Part shown: one piece after another, positions 33,301 to 44,416 of the stretch
Layout: every line of letters starts with the position of its first letter
Position numbering within the stretch: the stretch's first letter is position 1
Assembly: GCA_030077755.1 (NCBI GenBank)
Contig: JAQJZZ010000007.1
Location: forward strand, 1,488,001 to 1,552,000
DNA: 64,000 bases
DNA from: Filosporella fistucella
Lineage: Eukaryota > Ascomycota > Leotiomycetes > Helotiales
Direction of reading: 5' to 3'
Made by a program: the position numbers and the translations under genes
The notes under the pieces: model-generated
The model's database searches: none
Told to the model about the DNA's origin: nothing
The model's input: only the letters and a program-made list of their open reading frames with translations

Positions 33301-34561
33301 CCGCAAGTAAGCTCTATGGAGTAGTTGATTTATTTTGTCATGGTTTGTATGTATCGTAAGTCTGTAAGAAATGTATTTTATTTCTATTTTGGGGGTTTGG
33401 ATGGATTATTTCGTAGCTTGCATAAAAATATATATATACTCTCTATCGTATTTTTTTATGTGTGGAAGATTATGTTTAGATGGAATATATCAAGTTTATT
33501 GATTAATTGAGTGCTATTAGGTGAGAATATAGAGATATTCCTACTTTTCACCAGCTTGCCTCCTGTATTATCTTTTATGGTTTCGGAATATACTCTCGAA
33601 AATATATATAATCAAAAATATAGTTCAACTATGTGAATTATAAGGTTCAAACCCTTTATCCCCTTTCCTCTGCAAACCACTTTCTAAATTCTCACCTTCT
33701 AATTCATAATCTCTATCCTCCTTCTTTCACACCAATCCCTCTTTCCTCTTAAAATCCAAGTATACACAGATATCGTATCTCTAACCCCCTGATAAGATTA
33801 TCAAGAATCATGATACCTCTCCCTCTCCACCTCATCCTCATCCTCTGCCTCTACAACATCTCCCACCCCTTCCTTTAATCAGATCCCTCACCCTGCCAAA
33901 GTACTCCGTACAATACAAACCATAAATAGATCGGAAGATTCACAACCGATGGAGATCAAACGAACTGCCCCGAATGTAATGTGGGTGTAGATGTGGCGCA
34001 GTTGATTTGTTTCATCTGATGATGTGTAGATTATGCGGTGGCTTAGTACCCTACGGAGGTATACCTTCAGCTGCGGGATACATGTTTGTAGAATAATTCA
34101 AGGAGTGTGAGTATTTAGGATTCGGTTAGAAATTGAATTGAGTGAAGTTAATGAGAAGAGGAAATGATTGCGAGTTGGGGAATAGGTATGGGAATTTAAT
34201 GGAGGATTTGCTGGCCTTGCCAGCCTTATATACAAGGCCTCACTTCTTGTCCTGGATGTAGCCCAGGTGACATTTCCATTCCCGGTCAGCCTCGGTAACT
34301 CCTCAAATCCCTCTCTATACACAGGTAATTTTCCATGTAAGTATCTATCCAAACCCAAACCGAAATTCTTCTATCCCGCATTATTCCAACTCAATCGATT
34401 CAATCCGATCCTCTCATCAATTCAATTCCTTCTTTTAAACCATACCTACCCCCTCCCCCACTTCCATACTCGAATAAGTACACAAGCAAGCGGATACAGA
34501 TCTCCAGGAAACATTCATTGAAACGAATAACGGAAGAGTGATAGAATAAAAGAGGAGGAAG
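30391..34561. other. Large gene-poor region, 4.2 kb
   Basis: Contains strongly strand-asymmetric DNA: a polypurine tract at 30993-31060, CT-rich runs at 31800-32000, 32520-32640, 33000-33180 and 33650-33870, and AT-rich patches near 33330-33620. Many short frames arise from the CT/GA bias. None has a start plus splice signals plus domain-like composition. The first ~300 bases should include the LicD promoter; the last ~300 the thioesterase promoter. Confidence 0.4.
30993..31060 (+). repeat. Polypurine tract
   Basis: Almost pure G/A on the plus strand over about 70 bases, with four pyrimidine interruptions at most. Such tracts can form triplex DNA; no function shown. Confidence 0.7.
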
Positions 34562-36150
34562 ATGGGTTCAGATGGGGAGAGAGATAGGAAAGAGAAGTCG
34601 AAGGAGAAAGATATAGGAGAAAGAGTGGAAGGTGAAGAAAATAAAAAAGCACGAGAGAGAGCTATGAAAGCTGTAGAGGCTATTTTTGAACGGTAAGCTT
34701 TTTGATTTGTGGTTCTAGGTTTTTCTTGATTTTATCATTGTTTTTGGTTTGTTTTGGTGAATGGAATTGAGATTTGGGTGGAGTTCGAGCTGCAGAAGTA
34801 GGATTTTGTGCGGATATATGGGTTTAAAAAGGAGGAGGGATGGAGGGGAGGTTTAGATGGACAGATGAAGGGAGAGATGATGCACTTGAAGTCTTAAGTG
34901 TGTGTTTATATCATCAATATCATTGGCTATGTGCTGCTTTTGTCTTTTTGGAATTGGTATTGGGATTAGAATCGGTGAGATGCACTTCAAGTCTGCAAGG
35001 TTAGACGTCTTCGCACTCTGCGCTATTTGGTGTACTCTAACTATGAGTTTAGAAAATAATTGTAGAGTCAGAGCTTGGTGCATTATCGTTTCATTCTCTC
35101 CTCATTGTATATACAGTGTACTTTGTTGAATTCACCCCCTCGCGTGCGTTCGAAATATCACACTTTTACATATCACCTATTCTCTACCAATCATCAACTC
35201 AGTGTGCTGTAGTCAAGCACCACATCCCATCCTCTCACATTTGCCATCCGACATCCTCCCTTTCCAACCAGAACTCTCCTCTCCAATCACGTTTCCAACT
35301 CTACCCCCGTCCACTCCGTCACAACACAACTAACAATCTCACAGCTACCTCCTAATAGCCACCAAACTCAACTTTACCGGTTTCGACCGAGATGTCATGT
35401 CAGATCTAAAACTCATCAATGCTACTGCAGATGGAACAGTAGAGTATGAGTTCTATATCGATAAGAAATATGGGAATATGAATGGTGTTATGCATGGTGG
35501 TGCCGCTGGAGTGATCTTTGACATGGGGACTACAACGGCGCTTGGACCATTGGCGAGGCCTGGCTTTTGGGAGTAAGTGTGCTTCTTTCTTTGATTCTTC
35601 AGAGGGATTGTGATTGTGGTGTTTTGTGAGATATAGATGATGAGATGCTGGTGAGAGGTTGTGGACTCAGCTCTTAGTTGGGCTGAGAGAATGGGAACGA
35701 GGAATATGAGATAATTAAGAAGCGGGAGGGACGGAAAATGCTCCAAGATCTTTGAACGACACGTGGAGATGTTAACAATACCAGTTTCCTAGGCGGCGTA
35801 ACCAGAACCTTAAATATCAGCTACCTAAAAGCCATTCCAGTCGGTATGTTCTCCCTCCTCCTCCTTCCCTCCTTCCTCTCTACTTCCCAATTCCCTCCCT
35901 TGCCCCTTAACCCAAACTAACTCCCCTCCCAGAGACAACCATCCGCATCCACAGCGCCGTAACCCAAGTCGGCCGTACAATGGCCATGATCCGAGGAGAA
36001 ATGACAAGTCTAGACGGTAAAACCATCTATTGCACGTGTGAACATCATAAAGTTGCTGTGCCGACACGGCAGGAACATTTGATGCATCGGGTGGGATGGG
36101 ATGAGCTTGAGGAGTGGAAGGAGAAGGGGAAGGTTAGGGGGAAATTATAG
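34562..36150 (+). CDS. Hotdog-fold acyl-CoA thioesterase (PaaI/ACOT13-like)
   Basis: Four exons (34562-34692, 35345-35572, 35785-35843, 35933-36150) give 211 residues; all phases agree. Exon 1 is charged and helical (MGSDGERDRKEKSKEKDIGE). The hotdog core shows the family signature GVMHGGAAGVIFDMGTTTAL (HGG-x on the central helix), then LNISYLKAIPV and the strand pair TTIRIHSAVTQVGRTMAMIR and GEMTSLDGKTIYCTCEHHKV. Such enzymes hydrolyse acyl-CoA esters, usually as tetramers in mitochondria or cytosol; chain-length preference is unknown. The exon 2/3 junction uses acceptor ACCAG at 35781-35784, not the stronger-looking CCTAG eight bases later, because only the former gives FWDFLGGVTRTLNISY. 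The first intron is 652 nt, over ten times the local norm. Convergent with the zinc-finger gene. Confidence 0.85.
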
Positions 36151-36657
36151 GTTTAAGGGGGAGAGGGGGAGAGGGAAGGAGGGGAAGAGAAGAGTGTATA
36201 TATGTTTGTTATGCTTCTGGTTGGCAGACATGGACTTCGGCGTCTAAAATTGACAGATCACTATTTACATATTCGGATTCTAGCCGATTTCCTCTCTACT
36301 TTGCTTTGTATGTGGTCAGAAGAGCGATTATCTCCGAGACAAAATCCAAGACTAGAAGATTTAGTGAAGCTCACTGTAAGTAATCCGAGATCCTCCCTTT
36401 TTCAATCATTGTCCTCACTAGTATAGGTAGCATTACGTACATGTATCAGTATCTCACTCCACTATATTTCATATCCCGCATCTCAATCTCTACACATCTC
36501 ACATATCAAAATTCAGACATATGTCCCAATATCTCGGAGATTAAATTCTATCATTCTTTATTCTATCCTCTGAGAAACGAAGGGCAGCCAGCCCCCCAAA
36601 AATAAGAGTTATTAAGAAAGAAAACATCCATTCATCTCATAAAACCGACCAGCAGTT
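36151..36657. other. Intergenic between convergent genes
   Basis: About 500 bases with a purine-rich start (36130-36195). No gene seen. Confidence 0.45.
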
Positions 36658-37680
36658 TCATTTCCTCCATCTCCACTCCACAAAAGTCCACTTACTCGGT
36701 CTAGTCGAGGCATGCATCCTCCTAATATGTCTATTCCTCCCACCTGCAGTAGCCAACACCTTTCCACAGAACGTACATGTTTGACCCGCAGGCTGACAGT
36801 GTTCGTTTGTAACATGCTGATTCCATTCCTCTTGCGTCTGGAAAGTTTGAGAACAGATGGTACAGAGATGTGCGCCGCTTTCTTGGGTGAGGGGTTGGGA
36901 TGAGGGGAGTTTCCGGCGTTTGGAGGTGGATGATGGGTTTTCTATTTCTCTTTCTCTCTTGTGGGAGGAGGACTGAAGATCAGCTTCTTGATGGTTTTGA
37001 GGAGTTTTATCAGCTTTCAAACCATGAAGTTGGGGTAGATGAGGCGAGGCAGATGGGATAGCTATACCTAGCATCTCTGCCCCAATTTCCAACCTCGCTC
37101 GCTTCACGTTTTCATTCTCAGACTCAGATTCAGCACCAGGCTGTTCCATACCTCTTACCGAATCTTCTTTCTCAACACCTCTATATCTCTTCTTCTGCTC
37201 TTTCTTTGAGAGATCAACCAGTGACCTCTCTTTCAGCTGTATATCTCTGCTTCTCAAACATCTGTCAAACGTCGATTGTTGCTGAGCAGGAGGCCAGACG
37301 AAATGTCGCTTTGTACGTTTAAGATCGTCGCGATCGTACCACGGCTTCCATTCCTTGATCTCTTCTGCAGTTACGCCTCTTTCATCTGAATACATCAACT
37401 GTTGCGGTATGGGACGCGAATTCCCAGGTTTAGACGTATCGGTGTTGATAGTAAGTTCTAGTCCTTCTTGAAGGAAGCGGAAACGAGGTGCCGCCAGCTT
37501 TCTGGCTATGGAAGGCAGTGGTGCGTCAAGTGGGTTGCGAGGACGAGGAATGGTGAGGTATAAAGGGAGGCAATCGGAAGGAACGGGAATAGAGCAGATG
37601 GAGATGAGATGGATCTCTAGGGCTTCCCAGGAGGGGAGCAATTTATTGCAGTGCTCGCAAATAGGTAGAGGGGAAGCCAT
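36658..37680 (-). CDS. C2H2 zinc-finger protein with N-terminal C2HC finger
   Basis: Single exon, 340 residues, ATG 37678-37680. Near the C-terminus are two adjacent C2H2 fingers, each C-x2-C-x12-H-x4-H: CTICSQTFQTQEEWNQHVTN-EH and CTFCGKVLATAGGRNRHIRR-MH. At residues 8-29 the sequence CEHCNKLLPSWEALEIHLIS-IC has the same spacing but ends in Cys, a C2HC finger. Between them lie a conserved-looking region (VTAEEIKEWKPWYDRDDLKR, RHFVWPPAQQ) and a charged linker with possible nuclear localisation signals (KREREIENPSSTSKRRKLPS). Nuclear nucleic-acid binding is likely; target unknown. Two tandem fingers are few for a sequence-specific factor, so an RNA- or protein-binding role is also possible. 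Confidence 0.8.
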   Translation of the reverse strand: MASPLPICEHCNKLLPSWEALEIHLISICSIPVPSDCLPLYLTIPRPRNPLDAPLPSIARKLAAPRFRFLQEGLELTINTDTSKPGNSRPIPQQLMYSDERGVTAEEIKEWKPWYDRDDLKRTKRHFVWPPAQQQSTFDRCLRSRDIQLKERSLVDLSKKEQKKRYRGVEKEDSVRGMEQPGAESESENENVKRARLEIGAEMLGIAIPSASPHLPQLHGLKADKTPQNHQEADLQSSSHKREREIENPSSTSKRRKLPSSQPLTQESGAHLCTICSQTFQTQEEWNQHVTNEHCQPAGQTCTFCGKVLATAGGRNRHIRRMHASTRPSKWTFVEWRWRK

Positions 37681-39903
37681 TGTTTGGAATGTGGAGTGGG
37701 CCCAAGTCGCCAGGACTTTGGTGGGTGGTGAATGAGTGTGGGGTGTTGTATATAGGAGTGAGCGTAGCTGAGAAATTTTCCGAGGATGGGAGGAAAGTGA
37801 ATATAAGTAGCCATTGTCTTGTGCAAGTCATTGTTCTTCCATCCAAGTAGTACTTGTTGAAGGGAACAGTTTTCAGGTATTCATTGTCCTATATCTTTGA
37901 TCAAAGCATATTGTAATTGTCTCCGAGATTTTATGAAAGAGAATGTTACAAAATATCTTTGTTGAAAGAAGCCCATCCGGGTAAAGGCCGGGGAGGAATC
38001 AAACATAAAGTATTCTGGAGCAACAAAGAACATTAAGAATCGTGCTTCGACAATTCAAAATGGTGAAGCGTAAAGACTACAGATTCGAAGAGTCCAAGCA
38101 GTTTGAGACTCGTGAATGAGATGTAAATGAGATCACATGTCTGTTCCGTAGAGCTGTCCTTGTCCAGTCTTGCTCATCCCAATATGGAGCAGTGATAGGA
38201 CTCTTGCGATGTGCGTCCAAAACTCGTTGTAAAGCCTTACCTGACTATATTAATACTCTGCCCCACTACTTTTATAATATGGAATGAAAATTGATCAAGT
38301 ACTACTAGAGACTTACTTTTGACGTAGCCATAAAGGCAGCATAGGCTTCGATGTGCCACACTGTTTCGGTCATGAGTTCCTGCAGTCTAGCTATTCCACC
38401 GTAGCTCAAGGTCAATACATTGCTATGTGCGTCAAAACTCCATTCAACCTAACTATCGAGCAGGAAATCTTGCTACTCGACTTGTAATAACAAGTATGAA
38501 TGGGAACAATACTAGTGTGTCCATCCAACCTCATGGCAGGAGCCTTTAAAGCGTCTACGCAATATGCAAGGAACAAGGGAGCATGATGTGCGTCAACTCT
38601 TTTTTGGAAGAGAGATTCAGATTGAAAAGCTGCGATAGCGTGCTCCGTAAGGCTGCAAGAGTGCAGTATGAGTCAATATCCTTTGGAAGGGCACTTGAGC
38701 CAAATATACCTTACCACTATGCTCTCAGAATACGACAGGAGTCAGAAGTCTTTGATGACGACAAGCTAAACTCCTACGATGTGCGTCAAACTCTTCATGC
38801 CGATTTCACTTGGCTTCAGATGATAATATTCTACTATTATAGTACGAGTGACTCGTCCTGCGACGTGCGTCAAAAGTCGTTGAGGAGATATGATAATTAT
38901 TCCACGGTAAGGCAACAACCCTGCGATCTGTATAGGAAGCCTTTAGAGCGCTTTCTTTTACTTGAATTTCAGATGATAATTCTAATCAACTAGTAGTTAA
39001 AGAATGAATCACACTGCGATGTGTGTCAAAACTTTTTGAAAGCCAACAGCTTTTGCTGTTACCTGAGGCCCGAGGGTAGAGATGCAATCGATGCTCCTCA
39101 AAGTCAAAATATTTGAAGGTATTTCTCACTGGAGCGTTGCAAACTCTCCTCAATAGACCCTAAGGTTGAAAGGTTATACTTAATTGTGTATCTGCTATGC
39201 GTGACAAAATTTCAAGTCAAAGCTAGACCTAGCTATGGATATTTGAAATGATACACACCTTTTGGGTGTGAAAAAGTTGGAAAAGAGTAGACAAATTTAA
39301 AGGCACATGAAACACCGAGTCAGTTCACAAATAGTTAACTGAAACAATAAACCTCCTATTCTCCAAAATACTTTGCACTTGCAAGGAATAAAGAAACAAG
39401 GAAGACATGATTATGCACGTGATAGCCCTCTCACCTGACAATTATTTTCTTCAAAGACGTGCTTCCATACTAGAGACACAATGTGACTGCGGGATTTAGA
39501 TCTCATTTATTCCGGCAGTCGTCGGTCGGGATAATAAAGTTCGAGTCAGTCCCCCGGAAAGGGAAATACGGAAATGCCAAGCTTTTCCATCTAATTAGCC
39601 CTTCCCCTCAATATGCAACACGCTAACACAAATGTTTCTGCTCCAATCAGTATCCTTCATCTGGCCAGAAGTTCCTCCATCTTGGGATGAACCTAAGCTT
39701 GAACATTGGACTCATTTGCCAGATGACCTGAAACAGATCTATCCCACTAAAGAAAGTTCGATGCGGGGTTCCGGGTTGCGATTTTAATTTCACCGGTGAT
39801 GCTACATGTGGGTAATATAGATTGGCGATGGGTCATATAATAGTTGTGGTTGCCTCCTCCATCTACTTGGCATCAAGTCACTCTTTTCTTCCATATCATA
39901 ATC
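37681..39903. other. Intergenic, 2.2 kb, promoter plus repeat-bearing DNA
   Basis: The first ~200 bases include the zinc-finger gene promoter; the last ~150 the esterase promoter. Between them is a degenerate repeat family listed separately. No supported gene; a plus frame at 38583-38993 arises within the repeats. Confidence 0.45.
38200..39215 (+). repeat. Degenerate GATGTGCGTCAAAACTC repeat family
   Basis: The core GATGTGCGTCAAAACTC or a close variant recurs at about 38208, 38423, 38584, 38778, 38864, 39017 and 39195, with weaker versions near 38348 and 38922. Spacing is irregular (about 60-215 bp). Flanks are partly shared: CTGC or TCTTGC before the core, TTTTTGAAAG-like after it, and a CAGATGATAATnnTNCTA block after two copies (38817 and 38971). 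All copies face the same way. It looks like an eroded tandem array with internal insertions or losses, unrelated to the 26.7-28.1 kb array. Confidence 0.6.
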
Positions 39904-40728
39904 ATGCGTCTCTCACTTCTTTCAAGCTTGGCCATTTGGTCCCTTGCTGCTGCTTCACCAGTAGAGAAGAGAGCGAAGCCTGCTGCATTCTTCCTGGCTG
40001 GTGATTCGACAACTGCAGCACCATCTGGAAGTGGTGGTGGATGGGGAAATGGATTCCTTACCACGTTGGTCAATGGAGCTATTGGAACCAACTTTGGGCA
40101 TAATGGTGCAACTACTGCCAGCTTTGTCAGTGGTGGGGATTGGGCAAATGTTTTGGCTGCAGTAAAGAAGAACAAAGCTGCTTACACTCCATATGTTACC
40201 ATCCAGGTAGGTCAAAGCTCAAGGAACCGTGCTTCTTCCCGTATCATGTACTAATTTTCCCAGTTTGGACACAATGACCAAAAAGCCGCCGCAGGTATCA
40301 GTATCGATCAATTCTCCGCCAACCTGAAAGCCATGGCTCAAGATGTCACTGCTGCAGGAGGCATCCCAATCCTTGTCACTTCTCTCTCAAGACGCAAGTA
40401 CAAATCTGGCGTTATCAATCCAGATCTTGTGGAAGTAGTCAAGGCCACGCTGTCTGTAGCATCCGGGCTTGGAGCTGCTGTCATTGATCTCAACAAAGCA
40501 TCAATGGCTTACTTGAATGCCATCGGAGAGACCAATGCTCGTTTGTACGATCGAGCGTCAGGAGATTCTACCCATTTGAACCCAGCTGGAGGACTAGTAT
40601 TTGGAACTATGGTCGCGGATTTGATTGAGAACAGTGCTGTCGGAAGTGCTGTAACTGCATACATCACCCCGAATGCAACGATTTTGAAGGCTATTAAGGC
40701 CGGAACATTCATACTTCCTACTGTATAA
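39904..40728 (+). CDS. Rhamnogalacturonan acetylesterase (SGNH hydrolase, CE12-type)
   Basis: Two exons (39904-40206, 40264-40728) give 255 residues, with a signal peptide (MRLSLLSSLAIWSLAAASPV). SGNH blocks are present: block I FLAGDSTTAAP with the nucleophile Ser, a Gly in NFGHNGATTASF, block III FGHNDQKAA with the oxyanion Asn, and block V DSTHLNPAG with the catalytic Asp and His. The KYKSGVINPDL and AYLNAIGETNARLYD regions also match this family. These secreted enzymes remove acetyl groups from the rhamnogalacturonan backbone of pectin so lyases and hydrolases can act. The intron is 57 nt (donor GTAGGT, acceptor CCCAG). Its stop codon lies 89 bp from that of RidA on the other strand. It supports a plant-tissue-degrading life style. 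Confidence 0.9.
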
Positions 40729-40817
40729 TTAGGAGGTCAGGAATTGAAATAAATATCTATTCACATCATGAGATACCAGCTGCTTACAGTCTACTGCTGT
40801 CCAATTTCGTTGAGTCT

Positions 40818-41407
40818 TCAAGGCAGTGCCACACACTCGATTTCAATATTTGTACCCTTTGGCAGTTGCTTCACCGCAACACAACTTCTCGCCGGTTTAT
40901 GCTTAATCCATTTCTCATACTCCACATTCATCTCTGCAAAATCCGCCATATCTGTGAGAAAAATCTGTGCCTTGACAATTCTGTCCAGTGAAGATCCAGC
41001 TTCGGTAAGGACAGCCGAAAGGGCTTTCATAATTGCTTCAGTTTTGACACCAACGGACCCTTCAATCATGTTTCCCTGTGCATCTGCAGCGAGTTGGCCT
41101 GAACAGTAAATGGCGTGAGGAGTTTTGATAGCTTGGCTCTATTCTTGGTGAGCTCAAGCTTTCAAGGTGTGCGAGTTGACACTCACATATGGACCGACAG
41201 CTGTAAACATCATCAATAATTATCTAGGTTACTGAAATGATCTCGAAACTTACGAGGCATAGCATTTTTGGTAAAAATTGGAGTTATATCTGACATCCTT
41301 CGTTGTCGCGTTTGGAAGTTTCTTGTCCATGTGATGGAAGGTGAGCTTTGCAGTAGGGAAGGGATATTTTTTGCTGTTCTGGGCATCATTCTTGCAACGG
41401 ACAACAT
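40818..41407 (-). CDS. RidA/YjgF/YER057c-family enamine deaminase
   Basis: Three exons (41254-41407, 41187-41200, 40818-41138) give 162 residues. The first ~38 residues are basic with a Ser/Thr/Arg bias (MLSVARMMPRTAKNIPSLLQ), a likely mitochondrial presequence; an internal Met (MSDITPIFTKNAMP) marks the cytosolic-form start. The middle exon is only 14 nt and codes the core of PPVGPYSQAIKTPHAIYCSG, a defining RidA block. Later signatures are EAIMKALSAVLTEAGSSLDR, KAQIFLTDMADFAEMNVEYE and RSCVAVKQLPKGTNIEIECV, the last with the catalytic Arg and Glu. RidA hydrolyses reactive 2-aminoacrylate-type enamines made by PLP enzymes; yeast Mmf1 and Hmf1 are the mitochondrial and cytosolic homologues. 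Divergent from PMT4. Confidence 0.92.
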
Positions 41408-41999
41408 TTTGAAATTATGAGGGGAGATATGGACTCCTGAGATGCTATTGATGGACTTTGAAGGTGGGATGGAGCTTGCTACCGGAGGTAGGAGATCCTC
41501 CCTATCAGATGCTTGGGCTTATCACCAATCACGTGATTCAAGATCACCAGGTTGGCTCTACGAGATCTGGACGCTCTGAACGAGTGTAGAACCTTCCAGT
41601 GATATTTCAATCGTCTAAAATATTAAATTAATATATCACAATGTCAAGATAACAGTGTTGTGGAAGTCCCTCCAAACGTCTCCTTTTTTGTTACCCCTTG
41701 CTGAGGCTACGCCGCTAGCGATTTGGAAGGACACATTAGCCTTCTTCCGCGTCTCCAAGTCAAGAACATTTTTTGTTAAGGAGCTTCCTCTCCCCAGCGA
41801 TCAACAACGACAACTCGCCTCTTGATCACCCCGATCAATGCTCTTTTCTTACTTTCATTGAAACTTATTCAATCTTGATCTTTTCTTGTAAGTACTACTG
41901 CTGAGCTCATACCAGCAAGCTTGGTTGTAGCTCCCCTCCTTCCAGAGCTCAGGCTGACGACATCTTGGCAGTACCCTTTCTTACTTCGATTGAGTTACA
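41408..41999. promoter_or_regulatory. Bidirectional promoter, RidA / PMT4
   Basis: About 590 bases between divergent starts. The PMT4 side is CT-rich with a CTTTCTTAC-type leader. No specific factor site assigned. Confidence 0.4.
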
Positions 42000-44416
42000 A
42001 TGTCTGGTCAACAAGGCTCCGTACGGAAACGGAAAGATGTTTCGATTCCTCCAAAAGCAAAGGAGTCAACAAGTGGTGTTGCGACCCCTAGAGATCCAGA
42101 TCTCGATGTGTTGGTAAAGGCCAAGCTTGAGAATAAGAGCGCAGGTGTCGAGTGGGATTATAGGATCGCAATCACGATCATTACCATACTTGCGTTTATC
42201 ACAAGATTCTGGGGTATCAGCCATCCCAATGAGGTTGTGTTCGACGAAGTACATTTTGGCAAGGTAAGAAGCAAGAATATTCTAAAGGAACATAGCTGAT
42301 GCCAATTAGTTTGCTTCCTACTACCTCGAGCGCACATACTTCTTCGATGTTCACCCTCCTTTCGGAAAGCTTCTCTTCGCCTTGATGGGTTGGTTTGTGG
42401 GATATGATGGACACTTTCACTTTGAGAACATCGGCGATTCATACATCGATAACAAGGTCCCATACGTTGCATTCCGTGCAATGCCAGCTCTTCTGGGTGC
42501 CCTTACTGTCCCAGTTGTGTTCGATATTATGTGGGAATCTGGCTACACTCTGCCAGCTTGCATCTTATCTGCTTGCCTCATCCTCTTCGATAACGCTCAC
42601 ATTGGACAAACTCGTTTGATCCTTCTCGATGCTACACTGGTCTTCGCAATGGCATGCAGTCTGTTATGCTATGTCAAATTCTACAAATTGAGACATGAAC
42701 CATTCGGACGTAAATGGTGGAAGTGGCTTCTTTTGACTGGTTTCGCACTCAGTTGCGTCATTTCAACTAAATATGTTGGCTTGTTCGCATTTGTTACCAT
42801 TGGATCAGCAGTTGCAATTGATCTTTGGGATCTTTTAGATGTCAATCGCCGCCAAGGAGCCATGAGCCTCCCAGATTTCGGCAAGCATTTCATGGCCCGA
42901 GCCGTCGCATTGATCATTGTTCCATTCTTCTTTTACCTGTTCTGGTTCCAGGTCCATTTCGCGATCTTGAGCAGATCCGGTCCCGGAGATGACTTCATGT
43001 CCCCTGAATTTCAGGAGACTCTCAGCGACAATCTTATGACTGCCAACGCTGTTACGATCGATTATTATGACAACATTCAAATCAAGCACAAAGAGACTCA
43101 CGGATTCCTTCACAGTCACCCAGATAGATATCCTTTGAGATATGATGATGGTAGAGTTTCCAGTCAAGGTCAACAAGTCACTGGATACCCATATGCTGAT
43201 GCCAACAACCACTGGCAAATCATTCCCCTCCAAGACGATAAAGTTGCCGGACACCACGTCAAGAACAATGAGCTGGTGAGACTTAGACATGTGGTCACGG
43301 ATACCATGTTGTTGTCACACGATGTCGCCTCTCCATACTATCCAACCAACCAAGAATTTACCACTGTACCTATGGAAGATGCTCTCGGAGATCGTTTCAA
43401 CGACACCTTGTTTGAACTCAGAATTGAGAACGGAAAGCCTGGACAGGAATTCAAGAGTCTTTCTGGCCAATTCAAGCTTATTCACAACCCTAGCAAAGTC
43501 GCCATGTGGACCCACACCACTCCACTTCCTGACTGGGCTTATAAGCAACAAGAAATCAACGGAAACAAGAACCTTGCTCAAAGCTCCAACATTTGGTTTG
43601 TTGATGAGATTCCATCTATTCCAAAAGACAGTCCTCGTTTGGAGAGAACTGAACGTAAAGTCAAGAGTGTTCCATTCCTCAAGAAGTGGTTTGAATTGCA
43701 AAGAGCGATGTTCTATCACAATAATGCCCTTACTAGCAGCCATCCATATGCTAGTGAGCCATTCGTCTGGCCATTTCTGTTGAGAGGAGTTAGCTTCTGG
43801 ACACAGAACGATACTCGTCAGCAAATATACTTCCTCGGTAACCCCTTGGGTTGGTGGTTGGCAAGCAGTTTGCTCGCAGTGTATGCTGGCATTATTGCTG
43901 CTGATCAACTGTCTCTCCGCCGTGGTGTAGATGCATTGGATACTCGTAAGTTTACTACCTCTCATTCAAGACTTTACTAACAGGTTAGGTACCCGATCGC
44001 GTCTCTATAACTCTACTGGCTTCTTTTTCCTTGCGTGGGCAATGCATTATGCACCCTTTTATCTCATGGGTCGTCAATTGTTCCTTCATCATTATCTACC
44101 TGCTCATTTGGCATCCACCCTCGTCACTGGTGCTCTTCTAGAATTCATTTTCAACGTCGAGCCAGTCATTGACGATAGTTCTATTGTCAAAGGTAACAAG
44201 AAGGCTGGTAACGCCCAGAGGAAGCATCTCCCAGCTCGTGAAAAGCTTGCTGGTCAGAACTTGATGACGTCTTGGGCAGCCGTTGGAGTCATCCTAGCCA
44301 TTGTTATTGGAGGATGGTATTACTTCCTGCCATTGACATATGGTTACCCAGGCCTTACCGTCCCTCAGGTCCAGGCCAGAAAGTGGCTCGGATACGATCT
44401 TCATTTCGCGAAATAG
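42000..44416 (+). CDS. PMT4: Protein O-mannosyltransferase, PMT4 subfamily
   Basis: Three exons (42000-42263, 42310-43945, 43989-44416) give 775 residues. The catalytic luminal loop has VVFDEVHFGKFASYYLERTY then FFDVHPPFGKLL, with the Asp-Glu pair required in PMTs. Subfamily marks shared with yeast Pmt4 are DVASPYYPTNQEFTTV, QQEINGNK, PFLKKWFELQ, ASEPFVWPFLLRGVSFW and FLHHYLPAHL. The middle region (about residues 330-520) is the MIR-repeat luminal part (LHSHPDRYP, LRHVVTDTMLLSHD, LIHNPSKVAMWTH). The enzyme moves mannose from dolichyl-phosphate-mannose to Ser/Thr of membrane and secreted proteins in the ER, as a homodimer in yeast. The last intron ends in two near-adjacent acceptors, CAG then TTAG five bases later; only the second avoids an immediate stop. 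Confidence 0.95.

Noticed and set aside
38583..38993. Plus-strand 136-codon frame
   Set aside because: It lies wholly inside the GATGTGCGTCAA repeat family and repeats the same peptide (DVRQ) because of it.
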